A DNA stretch of 44,912 nucleotides, taken from DASWTL01 sp035575925. GTDB lineage: Bacteria; Bacteroidota; Bacteroidia; Sphingobacteriales; Sphingobacteriaceae. The stretch spans positions 1 through 44,912 of the forward strand of contig DATLXK010000032.1 in NCBI GenBank assembly GCA_035575925.1, given 5' to 3'. A program made the translations under genes and the position numbers. The notes below the pieces were generated by a model that worked only from the letters and a program-made list of their open reading frames with translations, was not told the DNA's origin and ran no database searches. This document shows positions 31,882 through 40,409 of this stretch, piece after piece (the stretch's first letter is position 1; every line of letters begins with the position of its first letter).

Positions 31882-33840
31882 TTAATTATAAAAATTCCAC
31901 TTAACGCCAAATTTTAACAGGGCATCCTGCATGGGATAACGGTTTACTGTATAAAAACCTTTTGACAAAAATCCCTGGTTTGCATAATCATATTTCAGAA
32001 ACAGATTCGCACGTTTTAAATTAGCTTTAATCCATACATCTACAAGTGGATAAGTTGGAAACTCTACCCCTGCATTATCATTATAAAACTGGCTGATGTT
32101 AATAGCATACGCAGGTGCTTTAAAAGGTGTATTGTACCACACATCAAATCCCGCACTTAACCCTAAAACTTTAAAAACCTTGTTTGCATAATAGAAACTA
32201 TTAAAAGTATAAACTTCAGGCGTTCGCAGTATGCCTGAAAAATCCGTTTTTTGATATACTACCGAGCTTTCCAGGTTAAACCTGCCAAGTATAAAATTTT
32301 TATTCAGGGTAATTTTTAGCAGGTTAATACTCTTATCAAACTGCGTAGGAATTACCTGCCGCGGAGTAGTTTCCTGGTAATACAGGTAGTTAAGCATTAA
32401 AAAATAATCTGCTTTAACTGAAACTTTGAATCTGGAATTATCATACAGGAAGGAAAGGTTATTCACCTTAGTATTTTTTAACTTCAGATCCCATTTATGA
32501 TAGGTATAATTAGATTTTCTGAACATTTGTTCAGGTGATTTATTCTGCAGATAAGCACCTAACACCACCCTTCCTACATTACGGCTTAAATAGAAATTGG
32601 CATTTGCCTCATAAAAATAATCCCCCAAATCACGACCCTGGAATATTTGTTCCAGGTTACCCTCCATATTTACACGATCACTAAAGCGGTAACCCAGACC
32701 TGCCTTAGCGGTAAGATTTTGAAAGGTAGTGCGATAGTCGTTCTGACTGTACCGGTAAAGATCATGCTGCAGCATCAAATCAAGCTTCAACTCATTCTTT
32801 ATAAAAGAAACTGCACGCCCGCGCAAGTAAAAACTATATCCAAATTCATTAGAGAGATGCTTGACAATAGTTGAATCCCGGGCTAATAAAATCGAGTCGG
32901 GAACAGAGGCTGGAAAGGCACCTAGCTTGTCCGGCTCATTTTTAAAAAATTTATAATCATTATCGCTATAGCTTATACTGTGCGAAAGGCGTTGTGTAGG
33001 AAGGACTTTTTTATTTATCGTATCAGATGATAATGAATCAACCCTGCCCAGGTAGTAGAACTGCTTTATAAATACATTTTTATGTTTCCAGATTTGCCTG
33101 GTGCGATTTTCCTTACCAGCACCTAATCTTACTTCCAGGGCATCTTTACGAAGCGTATTGCCTTCAAATAAACTATCGTTAGTTACCGAGCCGTTTTCAC
33201 TTGCCTTTAAGGTATTAAATAGCCCGTTAGCTAATAAATTGTAACGCTTATTTTTAGATTCATACCACGTAAAAACAGATGCGTTCAAATGGTCTGCTGC
33301 CTGATTTTTATAAAATCCCGGTGCTCCAATACGAAAATAATTAACTCCGGCGTTCCAGTTTGGCTTTATATTCTGCGAATGTGTCACCCGGAAAATTTGC
33401 TCCTTCAGCTTACCGTTAACGTAATATAATTGGGTATATGGCGACCTTGCCCTGTAGTACCGAATATCGTTCTGAGTCAACAGATAAATATCCAATGCAT
33501 GGAAACCCGCATCAAAACCAATATTTTTACGGGGTTTGAAAAGCATTTCCCTGGCTGCTAAGCCCAGAGCACCTAACCCAATCGTTGGCCGGTTAGGCTG
33601 ATATAATGGACTGTATAATTGAAAGTTTTTTAACGTTGTATCTATAGGGATAGTTTGGGTGCTGTCTTTTAATAACCCCAGGGTTGTATACCGTATATAG
33701 CGGGACGTGAAAACTACTGAATCGGTTCCGTTTTCATCTAAATCCCTTAATGAATCAAGCTCAGCATTTCGCTCCTGGCCATATCCATAAAAACTCCACG
33801 AAAGCAGAAAACACACTAATAAACGCCACACAACTCTCAT
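31882..33840 (-). CDS. Putative outer-membrane porin (Porin_10 family)
   Basis: The 652-residue protein has a signal peptide (about 1-21, ending YGYGQ) and a long run of amphipathic beta strands with many Tyr/Phe girdle residues (NYFRIGAPGFYKNQ, YNLLANGLFNTLK, FYANKVFKVLGLSAGFDVWY), ending LKFGVKWNFYN with an aromatic last strand. This matches the Bacteroidota Porin_10 (DUF4289) family. The FKPRKNIGFDAGFHAL segment near residue 100 precedes the barrel. The start overlaps the PNP stop by 4 bases, the last step of an lpxK-PNP-porin operon. Confidence 0.88.
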   Translation of the reverse strand: MRVVWRLLVCFLLSWSFYGYGQERNAELDSLRDLDENGTDSVVFTSRYIRYTTLGLLKDSTQTIPIDTTLKNFQLYSPLYQPNRPTIGLGALGLAAREMLFKPRKNIGFDAGFHALDIYLLTQNDIRYYRARSPYTQLYYVNGKLKEQIFRVTHSQNIKPNWNAGVNYFRIGAPGFYKNQAADHLNASVFTWYESKNKRYNLLANGLFNTLKASENGSVTNDSLFEGNTLRKDALEVRLGAGKENRTRQIWKHKNVFIKQFYYLGRVDSLSSDTINKKVLPTQRLSHSISYSDNDYKFFKNEPDKLGAFPASVPDSILLARDSTIVKHLSNEFGYSFYLRGRAVSFIKNELKLDLMLQHDLYRYSQNDYRTTFQNLTAKAGLGYRFSDRVNMEGNLEQIFQGRDLGDYFYEANANFYLSRNVGRVVLGAYLQNKSPEQMFRKSNYTYHKWDLKLKNTKVNNLSFLYDNSRFKVSVKADYFLMLNYLYYQETTPRQVIPTQFDKSINLLKITLNKNFILGRFNLESSVVYQKTDFSGILRTPEVYTFNSFYYANKVFKVLGLSAGFDVWYNTPFKAPAYAINISQFYNDNAGVEFPTYPLVDVWIKANLKRANLFLKYDYANQGFLSKGFYTVNRYPMQDALLKFGVKWNFYN

Positions 33841-34655
33841 TCTAATGACACTATCAGTTCTTTTAAAATCAACGTCATATTTGGCTCAGCGTCTTCAGCT
33901 ATCTGAATAATATCCTGCAAAGATACGGGCTTTAAATCGTCCGGAAAACCTTCATCGGTAAGTACGGAGATTGCAAAAACGGGCAAAGCCATATGATTAG
34001 CTACAATCACCTCAGGCACCGTACTCATTCCTACTGCGTCTCCTCCTATGATACGTAAAAACCGGTATTCGGCTTTCGTTTCCAAATTTGGCCCAGATAC
34101 AGATACATAAACTCCTTTATGACATGTAATAGTATTGTTTTTAGCTATTTCTAATCCAGATTCAACTAGTTTTTTATTATAAGGCTCGCTCATATCAGGA
34201 AACCTGGGACCAAGTGAGTCTAAATTTCTTCCTCTTAAAGGATTATCAACCTGCAGGTTAATATGATCTTCAATGATCATCAGATCACCCTTTCTAAAAT
34301 CCGGGTTTAAAGCGCCGCTTGCATTCGAAACCAGCAAATATTTAATTCCCAGCATTTTCATTACCCGTACCGGAAAGGTGATGGATTTCATATCATAGCC
34401 TTCATAATGATGAAGGCGGCCTTGCATTGCAATTACTTTTTTTCCGCCCAGAACTCCAAATATCAGTTTGCCGGAATGAAATTCAAGTGTGGAAATGGGA
34501 AAGTTTGGGATATTTGAATACATGAGTTTATGCTCAATTTCAATCTCATTAACAAGTCCTCCTAATCCGGTTCCTAATATAATTCCGATCTCAGGTTCAA
34601 AATCCCCTGTTTTTCGTTTTATATATTCAGTTGTTGCGTGTATTTGTTGTAACAT
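33837..34655 (-). CDS. Purine-nucleoside phosphorylase, trimeric type
   Basis: A 272-residue trimeric-type PNP. Motifs: GIILGTGLGGLV (phosphate loop), GRLHHYEGYDMKSITFP (HxYEG), SNASGALNP, SGPNLETKAEYR with the base-contacting Glu192, and GGDAVGMSTVPE with Met210. The position equivalent to Asn243 of human PNP is Asp234 here (SVLTDEGFPD), which bears on base preference. It cleaves purine nucleosides with phosphate to base plus (deoxy)ribose-1-phosphate in salvage. The start lies inside the end of lpxK (29-base overlap). Confidence 0.94.
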   Translation of the reverse strand: MLQQIHATTEYIKRKTGDFEPEIGIILGTGLGGLVNEIEIEHKLMYSNIPNFPISTLEFHSGKLIFGVLGGKKVIAMQGRLHHYEGYDMKSITFPVRVMKMLGIKYLLVSNASGALNPDFRKGDLMIIEDHINLQVDNPLRGRNLDSLGPRFPDMSEPYNKKLVESGLEIAKNNTITCHKGVYVSVSGPNLETKAEYRFLRIIGGDAVGMSTVPEVIVANHMALPVFAISVLTDEGFPDDLKPVSLQDIIQIAEDAEPNMTLILKELIVSLE

Positions 34656-35688
34656 AATTCATTATTAATCTATCGAATTCACCTTTATCAGATGTGTGCA
34701 TTGCTGCCTTCACCGGCAGATAGTAAACCGGCAGTTCATATAAAAGTTCTTTAGTATCAGGTGATTTTAAGCGTTGCAGATCTTTTTCTGTAGTGATGAT
34801 GATCTTGTCTCCCTTGTCGGAATTATTAAAATCTTTTGCAATTTTACTGATATTTTTTGGGGTGAACGAGTGATGGTCTGGATAGCAATGATGATGAATA
34901 TTCTTAGTATATTTCCTTATCTGGTTTACCAGGAGTGCCGGTTTTGCAATTCCGGTTAGCAATAAAACCATTGTATCCGATTTGATTGAACTTAAGGGAC
35001 GAATAGCCGCCCCGCACACGGATAACAACTCACCATACTCAATATATGAGAAGAAAACACCCTGTTTTTTTGATAGCTGAATTTCTTCTGTAATCCGGTG
35101 CCGTTCGCTGTCGCTCTGATCTACCGGAGTTTTGGTTATTACAATATAATCAGCACGGTCTCTGCCAGAAAATGGCTCTCTCAAATCGCCCGTCGGTAAT
35201 AGCCATTGCCATTTCAGCAGGCCTGAATAATCCATTAATAAAACACTTAAGCCAGGTTTAACTGCCCTGTGCTGATAGGCATCATCTAAAATAATCACAT
35301 CATAATCATTCTGTAAGTTTTTAATTCCGTTTACCCGATTTTCACAAACAGCAACTGTTACCGTTGGAAATTTATTTTTGATCTGCAGAGGTTCATCGCC
35401 GGCATCTGTAACCGACGACCCTGGTTGTACTTCATAAAAGCCCCTTGATTTTCGGCCATACCCACGGCTAAGTATGGCTATTTTGTATCTGTCTTGAAGT
35501 AACTGCACCAGATATTCTGTCATAGGGCTTTTTCCTGTCCCGCCCACAGTAAGGTTGCCGATAGAAATTACCGGCACGTCAAATTTGTATGATTTTAATA
35601 TCCCCGCATCATACAAAACATTACGCAAAACAACAATTAAGCCGTATATAAATGTGAAAGGGAACAAAATAAGGCGTAGAACCTTCAT
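34627..35688 (-). CDS. lpxK: Tetraacyldisaccharide 4'-kinase
   Basis: LpxK phosphorylates the 4' position of the lipid A disaccharide at the inner membrane. The 353-residue protein has the N-terminal amphipathic/membrane helix (MKVLRLILFPFTFIYGLIVV), a Walker A loop in ISIGNLTVGGTGKSPMTEYL, SRGYGRKSRGF, VIILDDAYQHRAVK (DDxxQH motif) and the C-terminal IITTEKDLQRL with the conserved TxKD. It heads an operon with PNP (29-base overlap) and the porin. Downstream lipid A genes are not nearby. Confidence 0.96.
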   Translation of the reverse strand: MKVLRLILFPFTFIYGLIVVLRNVLYDAGILKSYKFDVPVISIGNLTVGGTGKSPMTEYLVQLLQDRYKIAILSRGYGRKSRGFYEVQPGSSVTDAGDEPLQIKNKFPTVTVAVCENRVNGIKNLQNDYDVIILDDAYQHRAVKPGLSVLLMDYSGLLKWQWLLPTGDLREPFSGRDRADYIVITKTPVDQSDSERHRITEEIQLSKKQGVFFSYIEYGELLSVCGAAIRPLSSIKSDTMVLLLTGIAKPALLVNQIRKYTKNIHHHCYPDHHSFTPKNISKIAKDFNNSDKGDKIIITTEKDLQRLKSPDTKELLYELPVYYLPVKAAMHTSDKGEFDRLIMNYVTTNTRNN

Positions 35689-35718
35689 GCACGATAAATA
35701 TCAGCTATACATATCGGG

Positions 35719-35726
35719 CAAAGGTA
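35719..35726 (-). promoter_or_regulatory. TAnnTTTG -7 element for lpxK
   Basis: On the minus strand, TACCTTTG is an exact -7 match, 30 bases before the lpxK ATG at 35688. A -33 element is not evident. Confidence 0.5.
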
Positions 35727-35833
35727 ACTAAAAGATGAAGATTTGTTTAAACACTAATCTCTCATAAACCCTTTTCTTATTCGGCTGTTATCAAGAACCC
35801 GAAGTCTTATCTTTACCTGTCTAATTCAATATC

Positions 35834-37483
35834 ATGATAAAAGGATTCTTTAATGTTCCCGTTCCTGTAAATGAGCCAGTTTTAAATTATGCGCCAGGCA
35901 GTGCTGAGCGCCTCCAATTGGAGCAAGCTTTAAAAAATGCACGTTCTGAAAAGGCAGATATCCCCATGTATATCGGAGGCAAAGAAATACGAACTGACCA
36001 ACAGATCAGCATTCACCCCCCGCATGATCATAAACATCTTTTAGGGCATTATCATCAGGGAAATAAAAAGCATGTGGAACAGGCCATAAGTGCTGCCTTA
36101 TCTGCAAAAGAAGACTGGGAGAAATTATCATGGGAACATCGTGCAGCCATATTTCTAAAAGCTGCCGATCTGATTGCTGGCCCTTACAGGTATAAGTTAA
36201 ATGCGGCAACTATGTTGGGTCAATCTAAAAATGCCTACCAGGCAGAAATTGATGCTGCCTGCGAGACTGTTGACTTTTTGCGGTTTAATGTAAAATATAT
36301 GGCGGATATTTACCAGCAACAACCGCCGGTTTCTCCCCGCGGGTTGTGGAACAGGGTAGAACAGCGCCCCTTAGAGGGCTTTGTATTTGCTTTAACACCA
36401 TTCAATTTTACTGCTATTGCCGGAAATTTACCCACGTCTGCTGCTATGATGGGCAATGTGGTGGTATGGAAGCCTGCTGATACTCAAATTTATTCTGCTC
36501 ATGTTTTAATGGAGATCTTCCGTGAAGCCGGTGTGCCGGCTGGTGTTATTAATCTTATTTATGTAGATGGGCCGGATGCAGGTGAGGTCATTTTTAACCA
36601 TCGCGATTTTGCAGGCATTCATTTTACCGGATCTACTGGAGTTTTCCAGCGAATATGGCAAACGATAGGCAACAATATTCATAAATACAAGTCTTATCCC
36701 CGCATAGTTGGAGAAACCGGCGGCAAAGACTTTATACTTATTCATGATAGCGCTCTGCCTGAAGTAGCTGTTACTGCTATGGTGCGCGGAGCGTTTGAAT
36801 ATCAGGGGCAAAAATGTTCTGCAGCTTCACGGGTTTATATAGCCCGCTCCGTTTGGCCCGCAATTAAAGAACTGCTTATTAAGTTTCTGGCTGAATTAAA
36901 AATGGGAGCAGTAGAAGATTTCACCAACTTTATAAATGCAGTAATTGATGAAAAATCATTTGATAAGCTGGTAAAGTATATTGACAGTGCTAAGAATGAT
37001 ACCAGTCTTGAAATTATAGCCGGAGGGAATTATAATAAATCTAAAGGTTTTTTTATTGAACCTACGGTTATAGTTACCAAAGACCCACATTATGTGACTA
37101 TGTGCGAAGAGCTATTCGGCCCGGTAATGACTGTATTTATTTATGAAGATGAGGAGTTTGAGAAAACACTTAAAATCATTGATACCACATCAGCATATGC
37201 ACTTACCGGGGCTGTAATTGCACAGGATAGGTATGTTATAGATGCAGTGTCGTATGCGCTTAGAAATGCTGCGGGTAATTTTTACATAAATGATAAACCA
37301 ACAGGTGCGGTTGTAGGCCAGCAGCCCTTCGGCGGTGCCAGAGGGTCAGGAACTAATGATAAAGCTGGCTCCATGATTAACTTGTTACGCTGGGTTTCGC
37401 CAAGAACAATAAAAGAAAGCTTTGATCCGCCAAAAGATTATCGTTATCCCTTTCTGGGAAAACAACAGACTGAAAAATCCTGA
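35834..37483 (+). CDS. pruA: L-glutamate gamma-semialdehyde dehydrogenase (P5C dehydrogenase)
   Basis: The enzyme oxidises glutamate semialdehyde to glutamate in proline catabolism using NAD. It has 549 residues, as in the stand-alone P5CDH group, and aligns to the family from the start (FFNVPVPVNEPVLNYAPGS). Motifs: FVFALTPFNFTAIAGNLPTS, VVWKPADTQ, IHFTGSTGVF, GETGGKDF with the general-base Glu, and the nucleophile Cys in EYQGQKCSAASR. No proline dehydrogenase gene is adjacent. TATCTTTA (35808-35815) is a 7/8 match to the promoter -7 element, 18 bases upstream. The stop codon lies in the arm of a terminator-like hairpin. Confidence 0.96.
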   Translation: MIKGFFNVPVPVNEPVLNYAPGSAERLQLEQALKNARSEKADIPMYIGGKEIRTDQQISIHPPHDHKHLLGHYHQGNKKHVEQAISAALSAKEDWEKLSWEHRAAIFLKAADLIAGPYRYKLNAATMLGQSKNAYQAEIDAACETVDFLRFNVKYMADIYQQQPPVSPRGLWNRVEQRPLEGFVFALTPFNFTAIAGNLPTSAAMMGNVVVWKPADTQIYSAHVLMEIFREAGVPAGVINLIYVDGPDAGEVIFNHRDFAGIHFTGSTGVFQRIWQTIGNNIHKYKSYPRIVGETGGKDFILIHDSALPEVAVTAMVRGAFEYQGQKCSAASRVYIARSVWPAIKELLIKFLAELKMGAVEDFTNFINAVIDEKSFDKLVKYIDSAKNDTSLEIIAGGNYNKSKGFFIEPTVIVTKDPHYVTMCEELFGPVMTVFIYEDEEFEKTLKIIDTTSAYALTGAVIAQDRYVIDAVSYALRNAAGNFYINDKPTGAVVGQQPFGGARGSGTNDKAGSMINLLRWVSPRTIKESFDPPKDYRYPFLGKQQTEKS

Positions 37484-37523
37484 GTGTAGCCGACTATCTT
37501 AATATGATCCAGCTACATTCAGG
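37479..37523. terminator. Convergent hairpin with GTCATCCTGA-type repeat
   Basis: CCTGAGTGTAGC (37479-37490) pairs with GCTACATTCAGG (37512-37523): 12 pairs, one G-U. The left arm contains the pruA stop. The right half plus GATGAC reads on the other strand as GTCATCCTGAATGTAGC, like the dispersed GTCATCCTGA repeats of many bacterial genomes. It probably serves as a bidirectional terminator for pruA and the carbonic anhydrase gene. Confidence 0.5.
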
Positions 37524-37553
37524 ATGACGCGCTTGAACTGACGCTATATTATT

Positions 37554-38234
37554 TTAATCGAGAGCAAATACCCTTCCCAGGTTATCAGAATTGCTGCATG
37601 ATACCATCAGGTCTTTCACAAGCCCGGTACTAATATCAATTACCCATCCATGGATTTCAAGATCAGTCCGCTCTCTCCATGCGTTCTGCACAATAGTGGT
37701 TTTACATAAATTATAAACCTGCTCCATGACATTCAATTCAACCATGCGGTTTACTCGTTGTTTTTCATCTGCAATGCTGTCGATCTCATCACTGTGTAAC
37801 CTGTAGACATCTTTTATATGTCTCAGCCAGTTATCAATAAGCCCAAATTGCTTGTTGCTTAATGCAGCCATAATACCTCCGCAGCCATAATGGCCTGATA
37901 CAATTACGTGCTTTACCTTTAAAACGTTAACTGCATAATCCAGTACGCTTAACATATTCATATCAGAGTGCACACAAACATTAGCAATGTTACGATGAAC
38001 AAAAACCTGACCCGCTTTAGTGTTTGTAACCTGGTTAGCCGGAACCCGGCTGTCTGAGCATCCAATCCATAATACATCCGGATTTTGTCCTGCTGCCAGG
38101 CGCGTAAAATAATCAGGATCTTGTTCTGTTTCCTTTTTTACCCAATCGCGGTTTCCTTGCAAAAGCTCCTCATATGTACGTCTGTTAGATTTTGTTTTCT
38201 CTGTCATCGCAGTTGTAATTTTTTGATTGTTCAT
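37554..38234 (-). CDS. Beta-class carbonic anhydrase
   Basis: The enzyme interconverts CO2 and bicarbonate. The 226-residue cytoplasmic protein has the zinc ligands C59 (WIGCSDSRVPANQ, with the D61-R63 dyad), H115 and C118 (VSGHYGCGG). The segments FVHRNIANVCVHSDMN and LEIHGWVIDISTGLV complete the family pattern. A second start, ATG 38207 (MTEKTKSNRR), is possible. It starts 12 bases after the SulP transporter stop, so the two are one operon. Confidence 0.96.
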   Translation of the reverse strand: MNNQKITTAMTEKTKSNRRTYEELLQGNRDWVKKETEQDPDYFTRLAAGQNPDVLWIGCSDSRVPANQVTNTKAGQVFVHRNIANVCVHSDMNMLSVLDYAVNVLKVKHVIVSGHYGCGGIMAALSNKQFGLIDNWLRHIKDVYRLHSDEIDSIADEKQRVNRMVELNVMEQVYNLCKTTIVQNAWRERTDLEIHGWVIDISTGLVKDLMVSCSNSDNLGRVFALD

Positions 38235-38246
38235 ATTTACTTAATA

Positions 38247-39842
38247 TTATTCTGGTTTATAAATTAATTCTTTCAGAGCCGGTATATCATATCGCTCATG
38301 AATATTCTCAAGTATTACTATTATCCCTTTTGTATAGGCATTGTGCTTAAAATTATGAATTACTTCCAGAACATCCGGATCTATATACCGGCAATTGGTT
38401 CCATCTATTCTAACATCCGATTCTTTAGGCAGATGAGTTAATGTATATTGAATGGCAGCTTTATTTAAAAATGAAACTTCTTCAGCCAGTTTAATTTCTA
38501 TCACTTTTTTATCACCATGAGAGCTAATTTGATAGAAATAAGGATTACGAAGATTATTTCTTAGAATGAAATAAATAGAGACCATCATTCCAACGGTCAC
38601 ACCTTTTAAAAGGTCTGTAAAAACCACTGCTAAAACAGTAACTACAAAAGGAACAAACTGACTATACCCGTTATTCCACATTTTGGTGAATAACCCAATT
38701 TTAGCTAGTTTGTAGCCTGTTACAAGTAATATTGCTGCCAGGCAAGATAAAGGGATCAAATTTATTGCCATAGGTATAACTAACAATGCGACTAATAACC
38801 ACAGGCCATGGTATATTGCGCTCATTTTTGTTCTCGCCCCTGCACTTACATTAGCAGATGAGCGCACAATTACGGCTGTCATAGGCAGGCCGCCTAACAA
38901 TCCGCTGGTCATATTACCTAAACCCTGGGCCATAAGCTCACGATTAGTTGGAGAAACCCGTTTGATTGGATCTATTTTATCTACAGCTTCCAGACTTAAT
39001 AAGGATTCCAGACTAGCAACAATAGCAATAGTGATGGCTACTATCCACATATCTTTATTACCAATTTGAGAAAAATCAGGTGATACAAAAAGATTTTTAA
39101 ACTCGTTGAATGACCCGACAACAGGAATCTGAACTAAGTGCTCATCCTTTATGGCAAGAACTGATCCTGCAAATAGTTGATTAAGAGATATCCCGATTAT
39201 TACCACGATTAAAGCTGCAGGTATGCTGCTGAGTTTTTTAACTCTTGGCCAGTAAATTAACAGGACCAATGAAATTGCGCTAATAATTACCGCCCCGTAG
39301 CTAACTCTGTTTAATGCGGTTATTATAGCTGAAAAGGTATTCTCGGTACCTGTCTGATTAAAACTTTCATCCCCTTCAAAAGTTGCGTCATAGCCTACTG
39401 CATGTGGTATTTGTTTCAGTATGAGAATAATTCCAATGGCAGCAAGCATTCCTTCGATAACTGATGAAGGAAAATAATTAGCTATTGTACCCGCTTTAAT
39501 CAGACCTAATAAAACTTGTAACATGCCGGCAATAAGCACAGCGAGAAGGAAAGTCTCATAAGACCCAAGTTGGGTAATGGCTCCAAAAACAATAACTGTT
39601 AAGCCGGCTGCAGGACCACTAACACTTAGCTGGGAGCCGCTACTAGCGGCTACAACAATACCGCCTATAATTCCGGTTAAAACACCGGCAAACAATGGAG
39701 CGCCCGATGCTAATGCTATTCCTAAGCACAATGGCAGGGCCACCAAAAAAACAACTATACTGGCGGGTAAATCCTTTTTTAAATTTTTCTTAAGAAAATA
39801 TTTGTTAAAACCAGATGACGCAGAAATATACTTCGCTGCCAT
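38247..39842 (-). CDS. SulP family anion transporter with STAS domain
   Basis: The 531-residue protein has the SLC26/SulP membrane region (about residues 20-420), with LPASIVVFLVALPLCLGIALASG, the GSQLSVSGPAAGLTVIV segment, LPMTAVIVRSSANVSAGART and the E-S-L-L-S-L-E-A-V-D-K-I-D stretch. A C-terminal STAS domain follows (about 425-525, DVRIDGTNCRYIDPDVLEVI). Coupling to a carbonic anhydrase points to bicarbonate rather than sulfate as substrate, as with BicA-like transporters; that is inference from context. Confidence 0.93.
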   Translation of the reverse strand: MAAKYISASSGFNKYFLKKNLKKDLPASIVVFLVALPLCLGIALASGAPLFAGVLTGIIGGIVVAASSGSQLSVSGPAAGLTVIVFGAITQLGSYETFLLAVLIAGMLQVLLGLIKAGTIANYFPSSVIEGMLAAIGIILILKQIPHAVGYDATFEGDESFNQTGTENTFSAIITALNRVSYGAVIISAISLVLLIYWPRVKKLSSIPAALIVVIIGISLNQLFAGSVLAIKDEHLVQIPVVGSFNEFKNLFVSPDFSQIGNKDMWIVAITIAIVASLESLLSLEAVDKIDPIKRVSPTNRELMAQGLGNMTSGLLGGLPMTAVIVRSSANVSAGARTKMSAIYHGLWLLVALLVIPMAINLIPLSCLAAILLVTGYKLAKIGLFTKMWNNGYSQFVPFVVTVLAVVFTDLLKGVTVGMMVSIYFILRNNLRNPYFYQISSHGDKKVIEIKLAEEVSFLNKAAIQYTLTHLPKESDVRIDGTNCRYIDPDVLEVIHNFKHNAYTKGIIVILENIHERYDIPALKELIYKPE

Positions 39843-39887
39843 AAATACATACGTTTATTTGAAAAAAAATAATTAATACAATAAATC

Positions 39888-39906
39888 TTCCTTAAAAAAT
39901 AAGGAA
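39888..39906 (-). terminator. Weak hairpin downstream of the small membrane protein gene
   Basis: TTCCTTA (39888-39894) pairs with TAAGGAA (39900-39906) across AAAAA, just after the stop at 39921 on the minus strand. The short AT-rich stem and poor T-tract make it a weak candidate. Confidence 0.35.
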
Positions 39907-39920
39907 TGGTGAATTAATTA

Positions 39921-40250
39921 TTAAACGTTAGGCGGAGGTGTAGGTACGGGTGGATAGAACGCCTGAACATGCTTGTCATGATCAATACTGATCATAGAGG
40001 GTAAAGTAAGCGGTATAAAATGCAATAAGGCAAATCCAAAGCTACCCCATGTGAAATATTCTTTCACAGATTTTTCCTTGCCTTCATTAGATTTAGCATT
40101 ATTTTCTATCTCTAATTGCATAATCACCTCATTAACTGTTTGCTTATCAAAATGAGCAATTAGTAATGAAGCTCCCGAAATCACCATCTTAAGTAAAAAG
40201 ATGGATAAAAAAAGTATGCTAAATAGTTTACTGGCGATCTCTTTTCTCAT
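39921..40250 (-). CDS. Small membrane-anchored protein, unknown
   Basis: A 109-residue protein with an N-terminal hydrophobic helix (about 9-31, LFSILFLSIFLLKMVISGASL), a charged middle (NAKSNEGKEKSVKEYFTWG), a second hydrophobic stretch (FGFALLHFIPLTLPSMI) and a Pro-rich C-terminus YPPVPTPPPNV. I do not recognise the family. The length and the segments fit an inner-membrane protein with two passes or a signal anchor. It lies upstream of the SulP gene on the same strand with 78 bases between, but has its own -7 element and a weak hairpin after it, so co-transcription is uncertain. Confidence 0.65.
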   Translation of the reverse strand: MRKEIASKLFSILFLSIFLLKMVISGASLLIAHFDKQTVNEVIMQLEIENNAKSNEGKEKSVKEYFTWGSFGFALLHFIPLTLPSMISIDHDKHVQAFYPPVPTPPPNV

Positions 40251-40264
40251 ACCCCTTCAGGATG

Positions 40265-40272
40265 CAAAAGTA
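40265..40272 (-). promoter_or_regulatory. TAnnTTTG -7 element for the small membrane protein gene
   Basis: On the minus strand, TACTTTTG is an exact -7 match, 14 bases before the ATG at 40250. It supports the reality of this otherwise unrecognised gene. Confidence 0.5.
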
Positions 40273-40409
40273 TTAAAATTGAAAGAGGTTTTTCATTAGA
40301 TGTGCTTTTTTTACAAAAAGATTAAAATAAAATCCTTAATTTTTACTGAGTTTTACCTTGCTCAATCCAGCATTTAAAATTTATTCTTACTTTGCTTTTC
40401 TTTATTAAC

